In this document: positions 27,351-35,001 of the stretch, piece by piece
Layout: the number at the start of each line of letters is the position of its first letter
How positions within the stretch are numbered: position 1 is the first letter of the stretch
Origin: Pseudomonadota bacterium
GTDB taxonomy: Bacteria; Pseudomonadota; Alphaproteobacteria; Dongiales; Dongiaceae
Length of the DNA: 64,000 nucleotides
NCBI GenBank assembly: GCA_016183985.1
Contig: JACPDN010000006.1
Location: 62,001-126,000, forward strand
Reading direction: 5' to 3'
Position numbers and translations under genes: made by a program
The notes under the pieces: model-generated
The model's input: the letters and a program-made list of their open reading frames with translations, nothing else
The model's database searches: none
What the model was told of the DNA's origin: nothing

Positions 27351-27792
27351 AGCTGTGGGCTAGCGTGCCGCTAGTATGTGCGGTGTCGGGATTGACGTCG
27401 CCCGTGCCGCCCGGATTGCCACCGGTCAGCGCATCGTCATCGAGCTGGACGGCATCATTCGCAGAGACCGTCGGCGTGTCGTCATCGACATTGATGACAA
27501 GGCTGCCGTTGGCCGCATCGCCATCCTTATCCGTGACCCGATAGCTGATCACGAACTGAACGTCATTTTCGTCGCCACCAGGCGCGTGCTGGATCGGCGC
27601 GTTCTGGGTAACGGTATAGGCGCCCGTGGTCGAATCCACGGTCAGGGTCATCACCACGGTCGTACCCTGCTTCACCAGCAGGTCGGTGCCCGAGAACTCG
27701 TAGCTGAAGCCGCCCGGCCGCTGGTATGCGCGGTATCCGGATTGACGTCGCCCGTGCCGCCCGGATTGCCGCCGGTCAGCGCATCGTCATCG
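26400..27792 (-). repeat. Near-identical 414-bp tandem repeats, two of them internally deleted
   Basis: Landmarks beginning GAGCTG occur at 26769, 27183, 27442 and 27792. The first spacing is 414 bp, which equals 138 codons of a T1SS-143-type unit. The next two are 259 and 350 bp, that is 155 and 64 bp short. Neither loss is a multiple of three, but their sum (219) is, so the frame is restored. See the separate finding. Confidence 0.9.
27223..27675 (-). CDS. Frame-shifted middle segment of the adhesin
   Basis: This 150-aa ORF is one frame away from its flanks. It carries the end of one T1SS-143 unit and the start of the next, in perfect register with the repeat consensus (TVVMTLTVDSTTGAYTVTQ through FSYEFSG), before running out of frame. 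It is not a separate gene. It shows that the adhesin is interrupted by two short deletions, or that the repeats were misassembled. Confidence 0.8.
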   Translation of the reverse strand: MKQGTTVVMTLTVDSTTGAYTVTQNAPIQHAPGGDENDVQFVISYRVTDKDGDAANGSLVINVDDDTPTVSANDAVQLDDDALTGGNPGGTGDVNPDTAHTSGTLAHSYGADGAGSIAYLTTGAPGGFSYEFSGRQGRRHGQRLAHHQCR

Positions 27793-30700
27793 AGCTGCAC
27801 CTGATCATTTTCAGAAACGATCGGCGTGTCATCGTCGACATCGATCTGCAACGAGCCGTCGATCCAATCGCCGTCCTTATCGGTCACGCGATAGGTGACA
27901 TTGAACGAGACATCGTTCTCGTTGAGGCCGGCCGGGTGGCTGATCGGTGCCAACTGGGTGACGGTGTAGGAACCATTGCTGGTGTCGGTCAGCTCGATTT
28001 TCACGACCGGTGCACCGTTCTGCAGGATCGTAAGCGTCTTGCCATCCAGCGAGAGGCTCTGGGTGAAGTTCCCCACCAGCGGCAGGTTCACACCGGTGAG
28101 CAGTGTCGTGCCGGCGCCGTCGGCGCCATAGCCGTGGGCCAGCGTGCCGCTGGTATGTGCGGTGTCCGGATTGACGTCGCCCGTGCCGCCCGGATTACCA
28201 CCGGTCAGCGCATCGTCATCCAGCTGGACGTTTTCATTGTCGTCAATCGACGGACCATCATCCTTGAAGTTCAGCTGCCCGGCGATATTGGCCGTGGCAC
28301 TGGCCGAATCGTCGTCCTGATCCGTGATCGTCGCCGTCAGCTTGATCAGGTCGGAGGCTGCCAGATGCACAGCCGAAGAGCCGGCTTCATCCGGATCCAA
28401 CGGATCGTCGTGCTGCACGGCCCGCAGCTGATCCAGCGTCACTGTGCCGGCCGCATCGACACTGACGGTGAACACGATGTCACCAGTTTGCGCGTCCTGG
28501 GCATCCGTGCCTTCGCGGCCGTAAACCACGCCGCCATCCAGGAACAGATAGACCTTGTTGCCCGTCGCGACATCGATGACGCCACTTTCGACGCCCGGCG
28601 ATTTCACATCGAGGGCATAGGCGATGTTCCCCTTCTGCCCGTCGGCACCCGCGAGGCCCGTGAACAGGCCGGCGAACGAGGCGCTAGCATCGATCGCCAG
28701 ATTCGTGTCGTCGACCGTCAGGCTCGGCGCGGCGACCGTGTTGCGCGCGATGGTCGGGCTGTCGTCGTCGATCGTGATGGTGATGCTGCCAAAACCCTTG
28801 GTGCCATCCTCGTCCTCAGCGCTGACACCAAAGGTCAGCGTCAGGTCATCCTCGGTATTTTCGACGGCGTGCTTGACCGGTTGCTGCAGTTCGAATGTCC
28901 AGGCACCGGTATCCTGATTGAGCGTCAGAGTGAAGACCTGATCGCCCGGCAGATTCTTGTCGCCGCCGTCGCGGTAGCCGATCAGGGTCAGGATCGTATC
29001 GCTGCCGACTTCCTGGCTCGTAGGCGCTCCCCAGACAACCAGCGTCCCATCCAGCAGCGTCAGGCTGTTGAGGTTGACACTGCCCGTGAAATTGAACGGA
29101 TTGTCGGTCGCAAGCGGGTCACTGCCCTGCGTCACCTGAAGGGTATCGCCCACCGTCTTGGACGTACCGGCGACATCGCTGTTATCGTTGTAGCTGGTTC
29201 CGGCCAGACCGCCGGCGAGGCCTTCCTCGTCGACAGTACCGGTCGCCGCGGCGATGCTCGGACCGTCACCGTCATCGACCTTCACCGTGATGGTGCTGCC
29301 GGTAACGTCATTGTCATTGTCGGAGACGGTGAAGTTGAAGACTTCGTCGCTCGGCGGCGTCGGATCGTTGACCTGCGCCGGCGGCGTATACTGGATCCAC
29401 GCTTCGCCGTTGTTGTCGACGATGCTGAGTGTGCCGCCCAGCGAGCCGGCCTGGAAGGCAAGGCTGCCCTCCTTATAGCCATCGGCGCCACCGGACACAT
29501 GGGCTTCGAGGAAGTCGGCCAGGCTTTGCAGCAGAACCGGATCACCGCCTTCGGTCGCCACCGGCTCGTCATAGTTGGCCGCCGTCGCCGTCGGCGTATC
29601 GTCATTCACTTTGACGATCAGGTGGGTATAGGCGCTATCGCCGTCCCCGTCGCTGACCCTGAATGTGATATCAACGCCGTAATTATCGTTCTCTTCCTGA
29701 CCCGCCGCATGCGGCCAAGGCGCCAGCTGGGTGACTTTGTAGGTGCCAGCAACCGGGTCCAGGATCTCGACATGCAGGATGACTGTCTGTCCATCCTTCA
29801 CGTCGAAGGACTGCACGCCGTTGCTTCCCTGCTGGAAATCGATGCTGAGGCTAGCATCGGGGGACGTCAGTGCAACACTGAAGACGTCAATATTACCGGG
29901 GCCGTCCGAGCCGAAGTCGATATTCAGCGTGCCGGTCGTATACGGATGTCCGTCGTTATCGAGCGCATAATCGCCGATATCCGGATCCTTATCGCCCACA
30001 CCGCCCTCGATGCCGCCCGGCAACAGATCGTCATCCATATAGGCCGTGACATTGGCGCCCACCACGGGGCCGTCATCCTCGAAGCGGACATAATTGCCGA
30101 TGTCGAATTCGGAGCTCGCCGTATCGCCGTCATTGTCGGTGACAGTCAGGGTGGCCTTCAGATAGCCGCTACCCAGCGCCAGAACCTCGTCTTCATACGA
30201 AGTGAAGCCCTGCCCGTCGACGCCATGGTCGATGGCACGATACTGCGCGAGTTCGACGTCGCCCGTGTCGGGATCGACTACGAGGGCGAAGACCGTCTTC
30301 GACACGCCGTTGTCGTCCACAACGCCGCGGATCTCGCCATTGGGGCCGTATTCGAGCGAAATCGGATTGCCGGTCGCCGTATCGATCAGCGTCGTGTCGG
30401 CATTGGCAATCTTCAGCTCATAGAGATGGCTCTTCTCGCCATCAGCACCGGCGTCGAAGCTGAAGAAGATGTCCGTCAGATCCGCCTCAGCGTGACCGAT
30501 GATCGTGCCGATCGCCGTCAGTTTGGCGTCGATCGGCGAGTCAAGCTCGTCATTCTCCTTGCGCGGCCCGTCCTGCGTGCCCGAACCATTGCCGTCCAGA
30601 TCACCCGCAGTCGTGCGAACGGTTTCATCGGAGAACAACTGGATGAAATCGCCTTCGCTTTCCGGGCTGCGCGTCACGATGACAGGCATGTCGTCATCGA

Positions 30701-32351
30701 CATTGATCTCAATGTTAGTTCTGATCGTGTCGCCGTCATTGTCCGTGGCAACGACCGGGATCGAGATAACAAGATTGTCCTCGTAGCCGGTTTCCGTCAC
30801 ATCGCCGGTGTCGGGGTTGTCCTGTACGTCATGCTGCATCGCCTCGTTGAGCGTGAACTCGAAGAAGCCAGAGTCGTTGATGTAAACGTCGAAGACATGG
30901 CCCTGCTGGCCGTCGACGTAACCGAAGACATGCTGATTGCTGTCGATACCCCACAGGATGACCTCACCGGTCGCGGTATGGAACCCCGTAGCGGAATCTG
31001 CTGTTACCTGGAACTTGAACGGTTCAACCTGCGCCGGGCCGTCACCGCCGAAGGAGACCGAGACGTAACCCTCGACGGAAGACCCACCGTCATCATCGCC
31101 GTCAGCCTGGTCGTTATTGCCGCCGACAAGCGCATCCTCGTCGACATGGCCCTGGTTCGGGTTGGTCTCGCTTTCCTGATAGAAATGGACCTGCGCATCG
31201 AACGGCACGTCGTCTTCGAACGTGGCCGGGAAGGCAGCCTGCGCCGTGGTGCCGGTCGAATCAATGACCTGGAAGCTGACATTGGCAGTCAGCAGATCTT
31301 GAACTGACGGGCTTTCGCCTTGCAGCGGGTGGTCCAGCGGCTCGAGAAGCTGCACCAGCACGTCGAAATGACCATCCGTGCTGGGTGCATTCAGCACTTC
31401 GACAACGATGACAGGCACGCCGCCAGCCAAACCAATGAGCGTATGGCCATCGGAGGAAAGATCCCACGTGATCGGGTTGCCGTTCGACTCCCACGTCGTC
31501 GGCAGACCGTCCTTCAGCAGCTTCAGATCACCCGGTACTTCACCGTGGAAATCGACGTCGATCTTGACGATGCGCGCCGTAGGTTCCTTGTCCAAATCGT
31601 CATTGTTGCCGGTTCCATCGGTCGGCCCCGACAAACCATCTTCGTCGTTGTCGTCGCTGTCGTATTGATCATTGCCGTCATGGCCGCCGAACCCAAAGCC
31701 GAAGCTCTGCTCGCGGGAATAATCGTTGTACTCGCCTCCCTTAAAATCATCTTCGTTGATCAGTACGCTGTCGATGTGAATGATTGTGGGGGTCTGATCG
31801 ACGACAGTGTCGTTCTCGATAATGTCGACGAACTGGCGCTGGATGAGGTTGTAGTTGAGCGCGGTCGGGTCGAGGCCGCCCACCGCATCCAGGCCGCCGA
31901 TACCGCTGTTGGGATCGAACGGCGTGAACAGGCCGCCGTTATTGTCGGCACCTGCAGCATCCGGCCCGGCAGCCGCACCTGCGGCCGTCTGAATGTCGAG
32001 GTTTGGATCGGTCGCTGCGAGAACCGCGGCCACATCCATCGGCCGTGAATCCGTGCCCAGGATTGTGACTTCAGCCTGCCCCGTCGCCTCGGCGTAGCCC
32101 AGCAGGATGACCGTCACGTCACCGACCTTGACGGCGAGGTTGCCGTTATCGCCCAGGCGCGCCACGACGGCGTCGATCGGGAATGGGAGCTGGACGGTCT
32201 CGCCCGGTGTCACCTGGACACGGACGACGTTCTCGCCTGCAGGCACTTGCACGACCACCGGTGCAGCGTTCGATTGCGTCAATTGACCCTGGTCGATGTC
32301 GTCGGCGCGCAACTCGGTGGCGGTCGTCACATTCGTCGTGTCAGTGGCCAT
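27672..32351 (-). CDS. N-terminal part of giant T1SS/RTX repeat adhesin
   Basis: The first 1,559 residues of the adhesin. GGGAGC precedes ATG 32351. The N-terminus (about residues 30-100) is a small beta domain like the prefix modules of Bap/Lap-type adhesins, followed by an alanine-rich linker with TAAG at residues 122-125. Then come at least eight T1SS-143/DUF5801-type or VCBS-type repeats, each closing with a DDDTP/DDGP acidic motif that probably binds calcium between domains. The last 12 residues are out of frame after a 64-bp deletion. The gene has an ECF-type promoter at 32423-32448. Such proteins mediate attachment and biofilm formation. Confidence 0.88.
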   Translation of the reverse strand: MATDTTNVTTATELRADDIDQGQLTQSNAAPVVVQVPAGENVVRVQVTPGETVQLPFPIDAVVARLGDNGNLAVKVGDVTVILLGYAEATGQAEVTILGTDSRPMDVAAVLAATDPNLDIQTAAGAAAGPDAAGADNNGGLFTPFDPNSGIGGLDAVGGLDPTALNYNLIQRQFVDIIENDTVVDQTPTIIHIDSVLINEDDFKGGEYNDYSREQSFGFGFGGHDGNDQYDSDDNDEDGLSGPTDGTGNNDDLDKEPTARIVKIDVDFHGEVPGDLKLLKDGLPTTWESNGNPITWDLSSDGHTLIGLAGGVPVIVVEVLNAPSTDGHFDVLVQLLEPLDHPLQGESPSVQDLLTANVSFQVIDSTGTTAQAAFPATFEDDVPFDAQVHFYQESETNPNQGHVDEDALVGGNNDQADGDDDGGSSVEGYVSVSFGGDGPAQVEPFKFQVTADSATGFHTATGEVILWGIDSNQHVFGYVDGQQGHVFDVYINDSGFFEFTLNEAMQHDVQDNPDTGDVTETGYEDNLVISIPVVATDNDGDTIRTNIEINVDDDMPVIVTRSPESEGDFIQLFSDETVRTTAGDLDGNGSGTQDGPRKENDELDSPIDAKLTAIGTIIGHAEADLTDIFFSFDAGADGEKSHLYELKIANADTTLIDTATGNPISLEYGPNGEIRGVVDDNGVSKTVFALVVDPDTGDVELAQYRAIDHGVDGQGFTSYEDEVLALGSGYLKATLTVTDNDGDTASSEFDIGNYVRFEDDGPVVGANVTAYMDDDLLPGGIEGGVGDKDPDIGDYALDNDGHPYTTGTLNIDFGSDGPGNIDVFSVALTSPDASLSIDFQQGSNGVQSFDVKDGQTVILHVEILDPVAGTYKVTQLAPWPHAAGQEENDNYGVDITFRVSDGDGDSAYTHLIVKVNDDTPTATAANYDEPVATEGGDPVLLQSLADFLEAHVSGGADGYKEGSLAFQAGSLGGTLSIVDNNGEAWIQYTPPAQVNDPTPPSDEVFNFTVSDNDNDVTGSTITVKVDDGDGPSIAAATGTVDEEGLAGGLAGTSYNDNSDVAGTSKTVGDTLQVTQGSDPLATDNPFNFTGSVNLNSLTLLDGTLVVWGAPTSQEVGSDTILTLIGYRDGGDKNLPGDQVFTLTLNQDTGAWTFELQQPVKHAVENTEDDLTLTFGVSAEDEDGTKGFGSITITIDDDSPTIARNTVAAPSLTVDDTNLAIDASASFAGLFTGLAGADGQKGNIAYALDVKSPGVESGVIDVATGNKVYLFLDGGVVYGREGTDAQDAQTGDIVFTVSVDAAGTVTLDQLRAVQHDDPLDPDEAGSSAVHLAASDLIKLTATITDQDDDSASATANIAGQLNFKDDGPSIDDNENVQLDDDALTGGNPGGTGDVNPDTAHTSGTLAHGYGADGAGTTLLTGVNLPLVGNFTQSLSLDGKTLTILQNGAPVVKIELTDTSNGSYTVTQLAPISHPAGLNENDVSFNVTYRVTDKDGDWIDGSLQIDVDDDTPIVSENDQVQLDDDALTGGNPGGTGDVNPDTAHTSGRAASATSSRAPTCW

Positions 32352-32422
32352 AACAGGCTCCCATCATGCTGAATTCAGCGGGTTTTCCATGCACGCTTTC
32401 GGCGCTCGTGCTTCGACGGGAA

Positions 32423-32492
32423 AACGAAAATTCCGCCAGTGGTATTCCGACAATTTGATGCAAATATTGGCGCTCACTTACATGATCGTGTG
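32423..32492 (-). promoter_or_regulatory. ECF-type promoter plus conserved upstream element for the adhesin gene
   Basis: On the minus strand, GGAAT (32444-32448), a 17-bp spacer and CGTT (32423-32426) lie 72 bp before the adhesin ATG. Just upstream, 32443-32492 is similar to 33541-33589 in front of the DUF5801 gene: 23 of 30 positions at the GGAATA-proximal end, and an identical CACACGAT box at the far end. The upstream element overlaps the 3' end of the DUF5801 gene. Confidence 0.7.
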
Positions 32493-33473
32493 CGGCGCCT
32501 GACTTTTCTCCGCTTGACGCCAATCGCGCCGGAAAGCTGTATCCGCCGACGCCGATTGGAACGGATTGCGGGAGAAAGACGCTGGGCCCGGCGATATGGC
32601 GGCCCGCGCACCGCGTTCGCCAAAGCGCAAAGAGCCGGCAATATTCGCGTAAGCCACTTCGCGCTTGCCGTCCGAACCGCCCAGCCTGGCTCTCAACCTG
32701 ACGAGATCGGGTTGCGACAAAGCGGCGGAGATGAATGCTTCGCTGCCGGTGATCTCTCGCCGTTGATCGAGCAGCACATTGCCTGCCTGATCGACGGAAA
32801 TGAGGAAAGCTATCTCGCCCACCGCCGCGGCCATCGCGTCGTCGCCTATCCGCGCGATGACTTGCTCACCTTCCCCAAACAGAAAAATAGACTTGCCGCT
32901 CGCGGCATCCGTCAGCCCCGTATCCGCCCCGGCTACGGCGACACTCAACTCATAGATGATATCTGCTGAAAGCGGGGCTACGTCTCCGTCAGGCGACAGA
33001 TCGCCCGACTGACCGCGCTGGCGGCGCCTGCGTTCGGCGCGCTCCATCGCAAATTCAAGGCTGCCGCCAATCTTCGCCGACGCGCGATCCGTCGTCCCGT
33101 CCTTGCCGGACACGATAGCCGTCAAGGTAATCAAATCGGGCGCCGCGAGTGTGCCGGGTGAAGCTACTGATCTGAATTGATCCTGGGTGATCTTGCCATC
33201 GGCATCGACCGACAGGACAAAGACGATTTCGCCGATTTCCGCCGCGGCTTCGTCATGCCCTTCCCGGCCAAAAACGGAACCATCGACCAGGAACAGATAG
33301 ACCTCACGCTGCGTGGTCATATCGTACAGGCCGCTGCGCGCGGCTTGGGACTGAATGTCTAATTGATACGTCACGGTGCGATTGGCGCCGCTTTTGGAAG
33401 CGCCCCACTCCGCGTCGCTCCGCGCGACATGCCCCGATCCGACAGCAAGTGAAGGAATATTGTATTCGGCCAT
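32478..33473 (-). CDS. Stand-alone DUF5801/T1SS-143-like protein
   Basis: A 331-aa protein made of two copies of the same beta-rich domain that is embedded in the neighbouring adhesin. Copy 1 is at about residues 34-145 (VTYQLDIQSQAARSGLYD, EVYLFLVDGSVFGREG, GEIVFVLSVDADGKITQDQF); copy 2 is at about 170-285. They are joined by an Arg-rich linker (ERRRRQRG). There is no signal peptide and no RTX block, and the tail is basic. It lies directly upstream of the adhesin on the same strand and has its own ECF-type promoter closely similar to that of the adhesin. It may be a regulator, chaperone or co-secreted partner; this is inference. Confidence 0.75.
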   Translation of the reverse strand: MAEYNIPSLAVGSGHVARSDAEWGASKSGANRTVTYQLDIQSQAARSGLYDMTTQREVYLFLVDGSVFGREGHDEAAAEIGEIVFVLSVDADGKITQDQFRSVASPGTLAAPDLITLTAIVSGKDGTTDRASAKIGGSLEFAMERAERRRRQRGQSGDLSPDGDVAPLSADIIYELSVAVAGADTGLTDAASGKSIFLFGEGEQVIARIGDDAMAAAVGEIAFLISVDQAGNVLLDQRREITGSEAFISAALSQPDLVRLRARLGGSDGKREVAYANIAGSLRFGERGARAAISPGPASFSRNPFQSASADTAFRRDWRQAEKSQAPHTIM

Positions 33474-33520
33474 GATAGATATCCCGTGAGCAGGAGGAAC
33501 CGATATATCCCCGGGACAAG

Positions 33521-33589
33521 AACGTTCTGCCGCTTGCGCCTATTCCGATAATTCGAGACAAATATCGACCACTACTGCAATATCGTGTG
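33521..33589 (-). promoter_or_regulatory. ECF-type promoter plus conserved upstream element for the DUF5801 gene
   Basis: On the minus strand, GGAAT (33542-33546), 17 bp, CGTT (33521-33524), 48 bp before the ATG. The sequence upstream of GGAATA, out to CACACGAT at 33582-33589, repeats the element at the adhesin promoter. Confidence 0.7.
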
Positions 33590-33660
33590 AGCAGTAGGTT
33601 GTTAAAAAACTTGACTGATCCGACCGGTCGCGTGATCTGGTAGTTGGCACGTCGGGCTGC

Positions 33661-34275
33661 GTGCAATCCCCGCTGGTATTCGCTATTACGTCAGTCAGTT
33701 TGGTTGCAAGGCACCATTCTCAACAACGAATTGTGAATTCATTCGTATTTGCTCGGACCGAACGATTGACGAAGCGAAGGGATATTGAGCTAGGTCTGAT
33801 CAGCCTGCTGCCGCGATTGCGGCGCTTTGCGATTGGACTTAGTGGCTCGGCCGATGAAGGTGATGACCTTGTGCAGCAGGCATGCTTGAGAGCGCTGGAG
33901 CGGCACGGCCAATGGCAGCCGGACTCGCGCCTCGACAGCTGGGTGTACAAAATCATTATGAATTTGTGGATCGACCGGCGCAGATCCGCAGTTAGCCGTC
34001 TTTCAGTCCCCGGCGACGGTATTTGGGAGCAAATTCCCGGGGCACCTTTGTTGGCCGAACTCGAGGCACGGCAGGATCTCCGGCACACCTGGGAAGCTAT
34101 TAAGAAATTGCCGGAGGAACAGCGTCAGGTTCTGCTCTTGGTGACTGTTGAGGGCTTTGGCTATCAGGAAGCTGCCGACATGCTTGGGATCCCGATAGGC
34201 ACTGTGATGAGCCGCCTAGCACGGGCGAGGCTCGCACTCGGTAAGCAGATCCGCGACAACGGCGCTGGGGAATAG
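33661..34275 (+). CDS. ECF RNA polymerase sigma factor
   Basis: A sigma-70 family factor of the ECF type with only region 2 (SADEGDDLVQQACLRALERHGQWQPDSRLDSWVYKIIMNLWIDRRR) and region 4 (LPEEQRQVLLLVTVEGFGYQEAADMLGIPIGTVMSRLARARLAL). The start is uncertain. The largest frame starts at GTG 33661, but homology begins only near residue 48 (33802), and TTG 33766 is a plausible alternative giving about 169 aa, a normal size. The anti-sigma gene follows after 29 bp. Four GGAAT-N17-CGTT promoters lie within 8 kb, which suggests it controls the surrounding surface genes. No such promoter was seen for the sigma gene itself. Confidence 0.9.
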   Translation: MQSPLVFAITSVSLVARHHSQQRIVNSFVFARTERLTKRRDIELGLISLLPRLRRFAIGLSGSADEGDDLVQQACLRALERHGQWQPDSRLDSWVYKIIMNLWIDRRRSAVSRLSVPGDGIWEQIPGAPLLAELEARQDLRHTWEAIKKLPEEQRQVLLLVTVEGFGYQEAADMLGIPIGTVMSRLARARLALGKQIRDNGAGE

Positions 34276-34304
34276 AGCAAGGTCTTCGCTCGTTAGGAAC
34301 CGTA

Positions 34305-34952
34305 ATGGCTGAGCAATCACAACAAATTGGCGACGAAATGATGATCCGAGTAATGCAGTACTGTGACGGCGCGCTGCCTTCCGATCAGGCGGACCAGGTC
34401 GCACGCCAGATAGCGGCCGATCCTGCGTTGCAGACCCTGGCAGATGATCTCAAAGCCGGTGCGCAGGTGGCTCGCGATACTATGTCCGTGTTCGAGCGGC
34501 AGCCTGTGCCGCTTGCGCTGGCAAGGGCCGTGACGGCACCGGCCAAGGCGCCGGCGGGACAGCCTTGGTATCGTGGCCAGGTGGCAGCAGCCATTCTTGG
34601 GCTGGTGATCGGCGCAGGCGCACTGGGAATTTGGTCTGCCCGTCAAGATGCTAATGGCATGCGCTTGGCTGGGGCGGTGGCCGTTGACGAAGCTGCAGCG
34701 CCCACCGGATTCCGTATAGCCTTGCTTTCGGCACTGGAAGCCGAACCTGCCTTAACCAGTCATTCATATGTTATGCCCGATCAAGGGGATGAGCAGGGCC
34801 AAGTCTCTGTGCTACGCTGGTTCGACTTGGCCACGGGTGCGCGGTGCGCGGAATTCAACCAAGCTGAATCCGGGCACGTTCTCGCCGGTGGCCTTGCTTG
34901 TCGCAATGCAGATGGATGGGAGATCGTTACGATCCCATCAGCACAGAAATAG
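34305..34952 (+). CDS. Membrane-anchored anti-sigma factor
   Basis: A 215-aa protein. The N-terminal cytoplasmic part (MMIRVMQYCDGALPSDQADQVARQIAADPAL) matches the first helices of anti-sigma domains. One membrane helix follows (AAAILGLVIGAGALGIW, about residues 93-109), then a periplasmic C-terminal domain with two cysteines. AGGAAC precedes the ATG. Lying right after the ECF sigma gene, it should hold that sigma factor inactive until an envelope signal arrives. There is no zinc-binding HxxxCxxC motif, so it is not of the ZAS class. Confidence 0.85.
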   Translation: MAEQSQQIGDEMMIRVMQYCDGALPSDQADQVARQIAADPALQTLADDLKAGAQVARDTMSVFERQPVPLALARAVTAPAKAPAGQPWYRGQVAAAILGLVIGAGALGIWSARQDANGMRLAGAVAVDEAAAPTGFRIALLSALEAEPALTSHSYVMPDQGDEQGQVSVLRWFDLATGARCAEFNQAESGHVLAGGLACRNADGWEIVTIPSAQK

Positions 34953-35001
34953 ACTGCCGATCGCGTCTCCTGCCGTCGCGCCGGCGCATTAGGAGCAGGT
35001 A

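Noticed and set aside
26400-27792. CRISPR array
   Set aside because: The repeats are 414 bp long, coding and contiguous; there are no short repeats with unique spacers and no cas genes.
27726-31307. 1,193-codon plus-strand ORF opposite the adhesin gene
   Set aside because: It is the antisense shadow of a long, GC-rich, repeat-coding gene. Its translation is Arg/Ile/Val-rich and repeats with the adhesin units, with no domain or ribosome site.
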